A stretch of 12,375 nt of DNA from 13-2-20CM-66-19 sp036273735 (GCA_036273735.1 DASUHA010000156.1:1-12375), one strand, 5' to 3'; shown: positions 1 through 6,992, numbered from the stretch's first letter. The notes: generated from the letters alone by a model not told the origin. Program-made: numbers and translations.

Positions 1-1
1 C

Positions 2-847
2 CGATTTGGCAACCTCGGCCCGCTGCCGATCACCTTCGATACGGGCTCGTCAGGACTGCACGTGTTCGCCGCGGCCCGGCTCGACTCGCCCGGGAGCGGA
101 GTCGAATGTACGCAGAAGCCTGTGAGCTTCACCGTCGGGAATCCAGGCAGGGTCATCTACAGCGGCGTCATTTGCTACGCAGTATTGAGGTTCAAGGGGT
201 TCACTACGCCGGCGCCGGTACCCATCGCCTATCTCACTTCGGTCGCATGCACGCCCAACAATCCGGACTGCAAGCTGCCAAACCTCGACAATCCCAGAGC
301 GCACGGCGGTGTCTATGGCGTCTTCGGTGCGGGCCTAACGGGACCCATGCCGGTGCAGAATCCGCTTCTCGCCTCATCCGTATCCACTTACAGCATCAAG
401 CTCACCCGCGCGGGCGGCGAATTGGTATTGGACGGTGTGGCGGAGGCCGATGCCGTACCTTTCCCGCTCCTTCCCGGGTCGGGCTCCGGCGGCAAATGGC
501 GAAGGGGGCCGGCGTGCCTGTTCGTCGATGGCAAAGCGACCGGGACCTGCCTGACCATTTCCTTCGATACCGGCAATGGCGTGCCGTGGATCCACGATTC
601 CGATACGGCGGCCATCCCGCAGGAGGATGGCTTCGTGAGTGCAGGTACGCGCATCGGTTTCGGCCCACCCGGGGCGGCGCATGCCGCCACCGCCATCGTT
701 GCCGGAACCTCTTTTGCGACCCGAGTCAAGATAAAGCCGGCCCATGGGAGGCCTTTGACCAATACCGGCATCGAGGCGTTTTTCGGCCATGTCGTGACGT
801 ATGATGACGCGAACGGGCGGATTTCCATTGCCGGGAACGATCGCTGA
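2..847 (+). CDS. Pepsin-like (A1-type) aspartic protease, 5'-truncated by window edge
   Basis: The reading frame is open from base 2 with no start of its own, so the N-terminus lies outside the window; 281 residues are visible. Near the start is the motif FDTGSSGLHVF (catalytic Asp at visible residue 13), the signature of pepsin lobe 1. A second FDTGNG motif lies at about residues 188-193 (Asp 189). The 176-residue spacing between the two Asp is close to that of pepsin. Between them, a VYGVFGAGL segment resembles the hydrophobic-hydrophobic-Gly loop, and YSG at 53-55 could be the flap tyrosine. The C-terminus (TGIEAFFGHVVTYDDANGRI) resembles the end of pepsins, where the chain re-enters the active site. 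Six cysteines suggest an exported, disulfide-bonded protein, but any signal peptide is off-window. A1 proteases are rare in bacteria (shewasin A is a known example). A DUF3443-like DTG protein is an alternative. The family call is fairly sure; activity is inferred. Confidence 0.72.
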   Translation, partial: RFGNLGPLPITFDTGSSGLHVFAAARLDSPGSGVECTQKPVSFTVGNPGRVIYSGVICYAVLRFKGFTTPAPVPIAYLTSVACTPNNPDCKLPNLDNPRAHGGVYGVFGAGLTGPMPVQNPLLASSVSTYSIKLTRAGGELVLDGVAEADAVPFPLLPGSGSGGKWRRGPACLFVDGKATGTCLTISFDTGNGVPWIHDSDTAAIPQEDGFVSAGTRIGFGPPGAAHAATAIVAGTSFATRVKIKPAHGRPLTNTGIEAFFGHVVTYDDANGRISIAGNDR

Positions 848-902
848 GGTCTGCGACCATGCGGCAGATCCGCGGCCTGACAGCCCGAGATCGCAAGACC
901 TC
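846..902 (+). terminator. Stem-loop overlapping the protease stop codon, possible weak terminator
   Basis: GAGGTC-TGCGA (846-856) pairs with TCGCA-a-GACCTC (891-902): 11 base pairs with one bulged A and a 34-base loop that is itself GC-rich. It starts inside the protease stop codon and ends about 24 bases before the SDR start. There is no T-run after it, so an intrinsic terminator is uncertain. It could instead protect the mRNA 3' end or be chance. Confidence 0.28.
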
Positions 903-925
903 CCGGAGAAAACCACGAATCATTT

Positions 926-1678
926 ATGAGAATTCAGTTCGACAACAGGACTGTCGCCGTCACCGGCGTGGGCGGCGGAATCGGAAACGCAATCGCGAAG
1001 GGATTTGCGTCTCTGGGAGCGTCTGTGTTCGCTTGCGACATACGGACGGAGAGTCTGGCTGAGTTGGCGTCCGTCGGCATTACCGTGGAGAGAGTCGATC
1101 TCTCGGACAGGCAGGCTGCAGCCCGCTGGATTGCCGGTATCGAGAAAAGATGCGGTGGTGCAATCGATGTGCTCGTGAATGGCGCGGGTGGGGTCGCAGG
1201 CCAGACTGGACGGCCGGTGGAGGACGTGACGGATGCCGACTGGGACGAGGTCATGGCCATCAACCTCGGCGCGGCATTCGCGCTGAGCCGCGCCTGCGTG
1301 CCCGGGATGAAGCGCGCCGGGCGGGGATGCATCGTCAACATCACTTCCGGTGCGGCCACCAAACCTTCATTGACGGGAATACAGTCCTACTGTGCGACCA
1401 AGCACGCGCTGCTGGGGCTCACCCGGCAATTGGCGCACGAGCTGGGTCCTCACGGGATCCGGGTCAATAGCGTCGCTCCGGGACTCATGCTGACGAACGA
1501 AGCGACGAAACGTCAGTGGGCGGCCTATGACGCGGACCGGCAGCGAGCTTTGGTGGAAGGCACCGCGCTGCAGAGACTCGGAGGCGCGCAGGACATCGTC
1601 AACGCGGTATTGTTCCTGGCATCGGACCTCTCGGCATACATCACCGGGCAGCATCTGCAGGTGGATGGTGGAAGATAG
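926..1678 (+). CDS. Short-chain dehydrogenase/reductase (SDR), classical type
   Basis: This 250-residue protein has the usual length of a classical SDR and should catalyse NAD(P)-dependent oxidation or reduction of an alcohol/ketone in the cytoplasm. The Rossmann motif TGVGGGIG is at 13-20. An Asp at 38, at the end of the second beta strand, favours NAD(H) over NADP(H). NGAGG at 85-89 corresponds to the NNAG motif. The catalytic residues are Ser141, Tyr155 and Lys159 (SYCATK), followed by the usual VNSVAPG at 180-186 and a C-terminal ITGQHLQVDGG. The substrate cannot be told; FabG-like reductases and sugar, bile-acid or terpene-alcohol dehydrogenases share this pattern. The ATG at 926 sits at the expected distance before the Rossmann motif, with only a weak GGAG about 16 bases upstream. 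Its last 38 bases overlap the convergent gene on the other strand. Confidence 0.9.
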   Translation: MRIQFDNRTVAVTGVGGGIGNAIAKGFASLGASVFACDIRTESLAELASVGITVERVDLSDRQAAARWIAGIEKRCGGAIDVLVNGAGGVAGQTGRPVEDVTDADWDEVMAINLGAAFALSRACVPGMKRAGRGCIVNITSGAATKPSLTGIQSYCATKHALLGLTRQLAHELGPHGIRVNSVAPGLMLTNEATKRQWAAYDADRQRALVEGTALQRLGGAQDIVNAVLFLASDLSAYITGQHLQVDGGR

Positions 1679-2006
1679 TCGCGGCGGCGCCGGGACGGTC
1701 CTCGATGACGTGCTCGAAATGTTGACAGCGGGCATCGAAGCGCGGGAGAAGCTCCCGCGCGCGTGGGGCGACGTGAGCCGCCTCGTAGTCCTCACCCGCG
1801 AAGGCCTTGATCGCCGCAACCGACTCGAATCGGGTCAGCGTCGTGAACTCCACCTCCCCGCCGGCGAGTGTCCGCCGCAGAATGGAGGCGCCGTGATATC
1901 CCTTCACGGAATGAATCGACGGCAGGAAAGTCGAGCGCAGGAACTCTTCATAGAGGTCCGCGTTCGTCGAATTCGCCGCCCAGCCGTGCCACATTCGAAT
2001 GATCAT
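1641..2006 (-). CDS. ABM (antibiotic biosynthesis monooxygenase)-like small protein
   Basis: This 121-residue minus-strand protein begins MIIRMWHGW and contains EVEFTTLTRF and AFAGEDYEAAHV. These patterns are typical of small ABM-superfamily (ferredoxin-like dimeric barrel) proteins annotated as antibiotic biosynthesis monooxygenases. Such proteins are small cytoplasmic enzymes or stress/metabolite-handling factors, and most have no known substrate. I prefer the ATG at 2006 because GGAG lies 6 bases upstream (2013-2016); a GTG at 2018 would add four residues but would place that Shine-Dalgarno inside the gene. The C-terminal stretch after about residue 105, rich in Ala and Pro, extends beyond the usual domain end and overlaps the 3' end of the convergent SDR gene. 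It lies downstream of the araC-type gene on the same strand with a 178-base gap, so it probably has its own promoter. Confidence 0.8.
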   Translation of the reverse strand: MIIRMWHGWAANSTNADLYEEFLRSTFLPSIHSVKGYHGASILRRTLAGGEVEFTTLTRFESVAAIKAFAGEDYEAAHVAPRARELLPRFDARCQHFEHVIEDRPGAAATIFHHPPADAAR

Positions 2007-2012
2007 CGTCGT

Positions 2013-2016
2013 CTCC
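2013..2016 (-). promoter_or_regulatory. Ribosome binding site deciding the ABM-like gene start
   Basis: On the minus strand GGAG is followed by six bases (ACGACG) and then ATG at 2006. This makes the ATG a better start than the upstream GTG at 2018, which would overlap the site. Confidence 0.65.
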
Positions 2017-2138
2017 ACATGCCGTAACCGATCGCATCATCGTCTACGTCCGCCAGGCAGTATTGGCTGAAATTGCGGCCCATGCCAAGCTCTCAGCGCC
2101 GCAACCTGACCCGATATTGGTGCGATCCGCGCGTACCC

Positions 2139-2162
2139 GCAGGCTCGAGTCGAGCGCCTGCA
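2139..2162 (-). terminator. Short inverted repeat downstream of the araC-type gene
   Basis: GCAGGC (2139-2144) and GCCTGC (2157-2162) are complementary around a 12-base loop, 23 bases past the regulator stop codon on the minus strand. There is no T-run after it on that strand, so termination is only a possibility. Confidence 0.2.
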
Positions 2163-2184
2163 GAAGGACCCAAGCGCTCAGCGA

Positions 2185-3222
2185 CTAGTGGGTGGCGCAG
2201 GCTTTTCGCCATGCTGCCGGAGGCATACCGACGACGCGCTTGAAAGCGCGGGAGAAAGCGGTCTCCGACTCGTAACCGACTTCCAGGGCGATGGATGCGA
2301 CGACGCGGCTCGACTCCCGCAGGAGGCGTGCGCCGAGCTGAATGCGCCAGGTGGCGAGGTATTGCATCGGCGGCTGGTTGAGATACTGAACGAATCGCTC
2401 ATGGAACGCCGAGCGCGACAGGCCGACTTCCTGTGCGAGCTCCTCGAGCGCCCAGTCCCGGCCTGGATGCTCGTGAATCAGGGCCAGCGCCTTTCCTATG
2501 TGCCGATCGCGCAGACCGGCGAGCCAACCGACGGAGTCCTGGGGCAGGCTCTCGAGGCAACGGCGGGCGGCATCGACGAACATCATCTCCGAGAGTCTTT
2601 CGAGTACCGCATCGCCGCCAGGCCTTCTGTCATTGCTCTCGATCACCGCCTGATTGATCAGGTGTATCGCCCAGCTGCCGGTACGCGCAGCCGGCAGGTG
2701 CAGCAGGCGAGGCAGCGCGGCGATCAGCGGATTGAACGGCCGCAGATCGCATCCCAGGAATCCGCATACTGCGACCGCATCCGCATTCTCGAGCGGGAGG
2801 GCACCGACGTTGACCACGCCTTCCGAGAACGAAATCGGAATCGGTCGCGGCTGGTGACGCTGAGACGACACCCATTCCGGCTCACGAGCGAGCGGCTTGA
2901 GGCCGGGCGCGCTCGAGATCACGTGAGGATCGCCCTGCGGAAACATCACGACATCACCGGCCTCGAGTCGAACCGGCGGCAGCCCCGTGACCGCCGCCCA
3001 TCCGCTGCCCTTGGCGATCATGTGAAATTCCATGACGTGCTCGCATCCGGGCATCACGGCGGCTGCCACCTCGCTGGCCGCCGAGGCTCCGGCGGACCAT
3101 TTGCCACGGAAGCTTACATAGTAGAAGGCTGCGCCACGCAACCGGACGGTGCGTAGCAGGTCGGAAAGGGTATCCCGGCTCAATGGAATGCCCGAATGCA
3201 GAGGAATCGGACGAGGGAGCAA
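2185..3222 (-). CDS. AraC-family transcriptional regulator with N-terminal cupin domain
   Basis: The protein has up to 345 residues. The N-terminal half (about 17-195) looks like the cupin_6 sensor domain of AraC regulators: EHVMEFHMIAKGSGWA, then EAGDVVMFPQGDPHVI, then GALPLENADAVAVCGFLGCD. The C-terminal 105 residues form the double helix-turn-helix. The first helix pair is around 258-278 (EELAQEVGLSRSAFHERF) and the second around 307-330, with the signature GYESETAFSRAFKR and a final GMPPAAWR. It should bind DNA and respond to a small ligand, which is unknown. The start is uncertain: TTG at 3222 is the furthest possible, because an in-frame stop lies upstream, and TTG at 3183 would begin just before the first conserved residues (TLSDLL). 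No good Shine-Dalgarno favours either. It is divergent from a methyltransferase gene, a common arrangement for a regulator and its target. Confidence 0.9.
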   Translation of the reverse strand: MLPRPIPLHSGIPLSRDTLSDLLRTVRLRGAAFYYVSFRGKWSAGASAASEVAAAVMPGCEHVMEFHMIAKGSGWAAVTGLPPVRLEAGDVVMFPQGDPHVISSAPGLKPLAREPEWVSSQRHQPRPIPISFSEGVVNVGALPLENADAVAVCGFLGCDLRPFNPLIAALPRLLHLPAARTGSWAIHLINQAVIESNDRRPGGDAVLERLSEMMFVDAARRCLESLPQDSVGWLAGLRDRHIGKALALIHEHPGRDWALEELAQEVGLSRSAFHERFVQYLNQPPMQYLATWRIQLGARLLRESSRVVASIALEVGYESETAFSRAFKRVVGMPPAAWRKACATH

Positions 3223-3226
3223 GCCT

Positions 3227-3257
3227 GGTGGACGCTCGGTAAAGCGTCCACCGAGCG
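3227..3257. repeat. Nested inverted repeats in the araC/methyltransferase divergent spacer
   Basis: Two perfect inverted repeats overlap. GGTGGACGCT (3227-3236) pairs with AGCGTCCACC (3243-3252), a 10-bp stem with a 6-base loop. CGCTCGGT (3233-3240) pairs with ACCGAGCG (3250-3257), an 8-bp stem with a 9-base loop. The two pairings exclude each other. The block starts five bases upstream of the furthest regulator start, inside the 147-base spacer between divergent genes. It may be a DNA operator, possibly for the AraC-type regulator itself, or a structured 5' leader of the regulator mRNA. Confidence 0.55.
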
Positions 3258-3369
3258 CTTACGAGACAATCCGTAGCGACGGCTCGCACTCGATTGCACA
3301 CTTGCGGCGCATCGATCATTCGGCCCCACGGCCTCGCTCCACATCAAAGCTCGTCCAGGAGAGTTCGAC

Positions 3370-4230
3370 ATGACCTCACAACCGACAGCAGCGGCAACTT
3401 CTGCGCCCTCCCGCAATCCGAGCGATGCCGTCGACTTCGGCGCGATCAAGCAGCGACAGCAGTCCATATGGGCCAGTGGAGACTATGCGATCATCGGCAC
3501 GACGTTGCAAATCGTGGGAGAGCTGCTCGCAGAGGCTGCGGACGTGCGGGCGGACGAGCGGGTACTCGACGTCGCGGCCGGAAATGGCAACGCCTCGCTC
3601 GCGGCGGCTCGCCGCTTTGCGCAGGTGACCTCGACCGACTATGTCCCCGACCTCCTCGATAGGGGGGCAGCCCGGGCGAGAGCCGAAGGCCTGCAGATCG
3701 CATTTCAGGTGGCCGATGCCGAGAAGCTCGAGTTCGCGGATGACACCTTCGATGTTGCCCTCTCCACCTTCGGTGTGATGTTTGCGCCCGATCAGGAGCG
3801 CGCAGCCGGCGAGCTGCTGCGCGTCACGCGCAGCGGCGGACGAATCGGCCTCGCCAGCTGGACTCCGGAGGGATTCATCGGAGACCTGTTCCGGCTCATC
3901 GCCCGCTTCTCCCCGCCGCCGCCGGGGGTGCGCTCGCCGATGCTCTGGGGCTCCGAGCCGCACATCGTGCACCTCTTCGGCGCGCACGCCGCTGACATTC
4001 GCTGTGAGCGGCGTTACTTCCAGTTTCGATACCGTTCTGCCGCCCACTGGATCCAGATGTTTCGAAGCTTCTACGGGCCGACTCACAGGCTGTACGCGGC
4101 GCTCGATTCCGAGCAGCAGGCCCGACTCTCCGCGTCCATTACCGAGCTGCTCGAGCGTCTCAACACCGGTGGGCCCCGATCCCTGGTCGTTCCGGGTGAG
4201 TACCTCGAAGTCGTGATCACGAGGCAGTAG
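3370..4230 (+). CDS. Class I SAM-dependent methyltransferase (UbiE/methyltransf_11-like)
   Basis: This 286-residue soluble protein carries the S-adenosylmethionine-binding fold. Motif I is VLDVAAGNGN at 65-74, an acidic residue ends the second strand (Asp90 in STDYVPDLL), DAEKLEFADDTFDVALS at 117-132 covers motifs II-III, and RVTRSGGRIGLASW at 151-164 closes the core. The C-terminal part (about 165-286), which normally sets substrate choice, is not one I recognise. It should methylate a small molecule or lipid-like acceptor; the acceptor is unknown. AGGAGAG at 3357-3363, six bases before the ATG, makes the start firm. It is divergent from the AraC-type regulator gene and may be its target. 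A gap of 179 bases separates it from the aldehyde dehydrogenase gene, so an operon with that gene is possible but not evident. Confidence 0.9.
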   Translation: MTSQPTAAATSAPSRNPSDAVDFGAIKQRQQSIWASGDYAIIGTTLQIVGELLAEAADVRADERVLDVAAGNGNASLAAARRFAQVTSTDYVPDLLDRGAARARAEGLQIAFQVADAEKLEFADDTFDVALSTFGVMFAPDQERAAGELLRVTRSGGRIGLASWTPEGFIGDLFRLIARFSPPPPGVRSPMLWGSEPHIVHLFGAHAADIRCERRYFQFRYRSAAHWIQMFRSFYGPTHRLYAALDSEQQARLSASITELLERLNTGGPRSLVVPGEYLEVVITRQ

Positions 4231-4363
4231 CCTTCTCGCACCCGCGAGCACGGTCCCAGCGGCCTCAGTCGCCGTCATGACACTGTAGGACAATAAAATC
4301 AACAACTTGCCTGCGCCCTGCATTTCCCGTTCTGGCGCCGCGTCGATTTCCGTATACGATGTA

Positions 4364-4377
4364 GGAGATCTATCTCC
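4364..4377. promoter_or_regulatory. Small dyad upstream of the aldehyde dehydrogenase gene
   Basis: GGAGAT (4364-4369) and ATCTCC (4372-4377) form a perfect 6-bp inverted repeat around two bases. It lies 32 bases before the gene start and just after a TATACG/TACGAT hexamer (4353-4360 region) that could be a -10 box; no convincing -35 is seen. It could be an operator, but the dyad is short enough to be chance. Confidence 0.25.
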
Positions 4378-4397
4378 ACTGCGTGCGGCTGTGTCAC

Positions 4398-4402
4398 GGG
4401 AG
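4398..4402 (+). promoter_or_regulatory. Ribosome binding site deciding the aldehyde dehydrogenase start
   Basis: GGGAG ends seven bases before the ATG at 4410. This favours that ATG over an in-frame GTG at 4383, which would put the site inside the gene. Confidence 0.6.
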
Positions 4403-4409
4403 TCAGCGC

Positions 4410-5819
4410 ATGAGCGAATATCGACTGTTGATCGACGGCGAACCTGTCGCGACTGCGGATCATTTTCCGGTGCCCAATCCGGCGACGGGAGAGATCGTCG
4501 GGCTGGCTCCGCTTGCCACGCCCGAGCACATCGATCAGGCGGTATCCGCTGCGGCGCGCGCGTTCAGGTCCTGGCGGAGCACATCGGACGAGAATCGGCG
4601 CCGGGCCTGCGCAGGACTGGCAGAGCGCATCACGGCTGCAGCCGAAGAGCTCGCCCGACTGCTGACACTCGAGCAGGGTAAGCCGCTCAACGGCCTCGGG
4701 TCGCGCTTCGAGCTGGGCGGGGCGGCGGCCTGGGCCGGCCATACCGCAACCCTGGATCTGCCGGTGGAAACGATACAGAACGATGCGCAGGGGCGCATCG
4801 AGATCCACCGCCGGCCGGCCGGTGTCGTGGCATCGATCACCCCTTGGAACTGGCCTCTTTTGATCGCGGTGTGGCATGTCATTCCTGCGATCCGCGCGGG
4901 CAATACGGTCGTGATCAAGCCATCTCCTCTGACACCGCTCAGCACGCTGCGGATGGTGGAGATCATGGCGGCGGGATTACCGCCGGGTGTGCTCAACGTT
5001 GTAAGCGGACGCGATGACATCGCGCCGTTGCTGACGACGCACCCTTACGTTGCCAAGGTCGTGTTTACGGGCTCGACCGAGACGGGTCGCAAGGTGATGG
5101 CCGCCGGCGCCGCGACTCTCAAGCATCTGACGCTGGAGTTGGGCGGCAACGATGCCGGGATCGTGCTGCCGGGCTCGGATCCCAAGGCGATGGCGGAGAG
5201 AATTTTCTGGGGCGCTTTTCTCAACAGCGGCCAGACCTGCGCGGCGCTGAAGCGCCTCTACGTTCCGGATGCGAGCTACGACGCGTTCTGCGACACCCTG
5301 ACCGGATTTGCTGCCAAAGTGAAGCTCGGCAATGGACTCGACGAAGAGAGCCAGCTCGGGCCGCTGCAGAACCCAATGCAGTTCAACAAGGTCGCTGCCA
5401 TGGTCGAGCAGGCGAAAGCGGCCGGCGCGAAGCCCCTCCTCGGCGGCAACCCCGCCGAGCAGAGAAAGGGCCATTTCTATCCGGTGACGCTGCTCGCTGA
5501 GGCTGAGGCGGGTATGCGGATCGTGGACGAGGAGCAGTTCGGACCCGCGCTGCCGATCATCCGCTACTCCGATGTCGAGGACGCCCTCGAGCAGGCGAAC
5601 GCGTCGAATTACGCACTCGGCGGCTCCGTCTGGTCGAGTGATCCGGAGCGTGCCTGGGATCTCGCGTCACGACTCGAGTGCGGCACCGCATGGGTGAATC
5701 GACACGGCGATATCCGACCCGATGTCCCGTTCGGTGGCATCAAGTCCTCCGGGATTGGCGTCGAGTTCGGACGACACGGCCTGGAGGAATACACGACGAT
5801 CCAGGTCATGTATCGTTGA
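4410..5819 (+). CDS. NAD(P)-dependent aldehyde dehydrogenase
   Basis: The protein has 469 residues, normal for the ALDH superfamily, and oxidises an aldehyde to a carboxylate in the cytoplasm. All key residues are visible: Asn147 in TPWNWPL (oxyanion), Lys170 in VIKPSPLTP (cofactor), FTGSTETGRKV at 219-229 (cofactor loop), Glu243 in LELGGND (general base), Cys277 in NSGQTC (nucleophile) and Glu377 in EEQFGP. The C-terminal part has PFGGIKSSGIGVEFGRHGLEEYT. The sequence looks like the broad betaine/aromatic-aldehyde branch and not the HpaE type found later in the window, so the substrate is not assigned. GRDDI at 200-204 replaces the usual G-x-G in the preceding turn. The start is set by GGGAG seven bases upstream. 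The gene converges on the FAH-family gene with 38 bases between the stop codons. Confidence 0.93.
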   Translation: MSEYRLLIDGEPVATADHFPVPNPATGEIVGLAPLATPEHIDQAVSAAARAFRSWRSTSDENRRRACAGLAERITAAAEELARLLTLEQGKPLNGLGSRFELGGAAAWAGHTATLDLPVETIQNDAQGRIEIHRRPAGVVASITPWNWPLLIAVWHVIPAIRAGNTVVIKPSPLTPLSTLRMVEIMAAGLPPGVLNVVSGRDDIAPLLTTHPYVAKVVFTGSTETGRKVMAAGAATLKHLTLELGGNDAGIVLPGSDPKAMAERIFWGAFLNSGQTCAALKRLYVPDASYDAFCDTLTGFAAKVKLGNGLDEESQLGPLQNPMQFNKVAAMVEQAKAAGAKPLLGGNPAEQRKGHFYPVTLLAEAEAGMRIVDEEQFGPALPIIRYSDVEDALEQANASNYALGGSVWSSDPERAWDLASRLECGTAWVNRHGDIRPDVPFGGIKSSGIGVEFGRHGLEEYTTIQVMYR

Positions 5820-5857
5820 CCTGAGACGGGGCCCGGGGCGCCGACATCGCCAGCGTT

Positions 5858-6901
5858 TCAGACGCAGGTCACGCGCTGAGCGCCGAATCCCGGCGCCGAG
5901 CCCTCCAGGACATCGCCGGCCTGCAGGAAACGGCCATGGTGGGTACCACAGCCTCCCGGTGTACCAGTGCAGATGATGTCTCCCGCAAGAAGCTGCGCGT
6001 AAGTCGAAACGTATTCGATCTGCGTCGCGATATCGAACATCATGTCGGCGACGAGCTCATCCTGCATGGTCACATCGTTCAGCCGCAGCGAGAGACGGAC
6101 CGCATAGGGATCGGCGATGAAGCCTGCGGGGACGAGGTATGGCCCCGTGGGAAGGAAGCCCGGCGCGTTCTTCGACTGCAGCCAGTCGGTACCCAGATGG
6201 GGTAGGTCGGTGCGCCGCACGAGATCCCTGGCGGTGATGTCGTTGACCAGCATGTAGGCGGCGACCTGCCTCATCGCCTGCTCGCGGGGCACGTTCCGAC
6301 AGGGTCGCCCGATGACGGCCGCGAGCTCGATTTCCCAGTCCACCCGCTTGGACTGCCGCGGGAGCTCCAGTGAGTCACAGGGGCCGATCACGGTCGATGG
6401 CAGCTTGAAACAAACGTAGGGCGGGGATCGCAACCGTACCTCGATGGCCTTCTTTGCGTAGTCCCGACGCTGGTCCGCGTTCATGGCGTCGGTGTGCGGG
6501 GGCATCCCGGCATCCACGATGGCTTCGGTGACTTGAGTGCGGTAATTCGCCACCGTGCAGAAGATCTGGCGCGGTGCGGCGATCGGAGCGTGAATTCGCG
6601 CTTGCGCTTCCGGCATCGAGAGTCTTTGCAGCTCCGGGTCAGCATCGGCGCAGAGGCGCGTGAGGACTGCCACATTCTCCGGCCAATGCTCGAGGAGCGC
6701 GAGGAGGGAGTCGGCACCCGACAGGGACAGTCCGGATTGGCGCAGCAGCGGCGAGAGGCGGGGCAGCGGGACGATTCGCGAAATGCCCGAGCCTCCTGCC
6801 GGGGTCCCGGCGCGCCCGGCGTCTTCCGCGAGAACGAGTGCCGGGAAGGGCTCGCCTCCCTCGGTCGAGAAGGTCCCCAGTTTGAAGCTCGCTGAGCGCA
6901 C
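5858..6901 (-). CDS. Fumarylacetoacetate hydrolase (FAH) family protein
   Basis: This minus-strand protein has 347 residues, longer than the approximately 280-residue HpaG-type proteins because of an N-terminal region (1-105) of its own. The C-terminal FAH fold is clear. The metal-binding E-x-E is at Glu190 and Glu192 in VDWEIELAAVIG, the third ligand Asp221 is in VNDITARD exactly 29 residues on, KNAPGFLPTGPYLVP follows at 244-258, and IICTGTPGG is at 309-317. FAH enzymes hydrolyse, decarboxylate, hydrate or isomerise beta-diketo or 2-oxo-dienoic acids from aromatic rings. Here it could act in the same meta-cleavage route as the operon it faces, or on another ring-cleavage product. The start is GTG at 6901 with only a weak ribosome site. 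It is divergent from hpaF across a 138-base spacer with a dyad, so shared control is plausible. Confidence 0.88.
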   Translation of the reverse strand: MRSASFKLGTFSTEGGEPFPALVLAEDAGRAGTPAGGSGISRIVPLPRLSPLLRQSGLSLSGADSLLALLEHWPENVAVLTRLCADADPELQRLSMPEAQARIHAPIAAPRQIFCTVANYRTQVTEAIVDAGMPPHTDAMNADQRRDYAKKAIEVRLRSPPYVCFKLPSTVIGPCDSLELPRQSKRVDWEIELAAVIGRPCRNVPREQAMRQVAAYMLVNDITARDLVRRTDLPHLGTDWLQSKNAPGFLPTGPYLVPAGFIADPYAVRLSLRLNDVTMQDELVADMMFDIATQIEYVSTYAQLLAGDIICTGTPGGCGTHHGRFLQAGDVLEGSAPGFGAQRVTCV

Positions 6902-6949
6902 GGTTGCTTCGACGCAGGCGGCAGGGATCGCTAGCTTACGACGGACGGA

Positions 6950-6977
6950 TTGACAGGCGCCAGACGGAGATTATTAT
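6950..6977 (+). promoter_or_regulatory. Near-consensus sigma70 promoter of the hpaF operon
   Basis: TTGACA (6950-6955, perfect -35) is followed by a 16-base spacer and TATTAT (6972-6977, five of six matches to the -10). Transcription would start near 6984, about 55 bases before hpaF. Nothing else in the window has so good a promoter match. The -10 box is overlapped by a dyad, which suggests a repressible promoter. Confidence 0.7.
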
Positions 6978-6992
6978 CATGATAAGCATCTC
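6967..6992. promoter_or_regulatory. Candidate HpaR (MarR-family) operator, 26-bp dyad
   Basis: The core TTATCATGATAA (6974-6985) is a perfect 12-bp palindrome. Two mismatched bases on each side are followed by GAGAT (6967-6971) and its complement ATCTC (6988-6992), so 22 of 26 positions are symmetric. It covers the -10 box and the predicted transcription start of the hpaF operon, the classic position for a repressor. MarR proteins bind such dyads, and a MarR-type HpaR is encoded in the operon, so autorepression is inferred. The same site could also control the divergent FAH-family gene. Confidence 0.65.

Noticed and set aside
374..916. Long minus-strand open frames opposite the protease
   Set aside because: Composition is Arg/Gly/Pro-rich with no recognisable motif. 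They mirror the codon bias of the plus-strand protease, which has clear family motifs.
859..1062. Short plus-strand frame between protease and SDR
   Set aside because: Runs out of frame into the SDR gene, is very basic and has no Shine-Dalgarno or motif.
4235..4248. CTCGC/GCGAG hairpin after the methyltransferase gene as terminator
   Set aside because: Only a 5-bp stem with no T-run; such repeats are expected by chance in GC-rich DNA.
3376..4323. 315-residue minus-strand frame opposite the methyltransferase
   Set aside because: Shadow of the methyltransferase gene: no domain seen, while the plus-strand frame has a strong ribosome site and SAM motifs.
5820..5857. Possible bidirectional terminator between the convergent ALDH and FAH genes
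   Set aside because: The 38 bases are GC-rich but I could find only 4-bp pairings and no T-runs.
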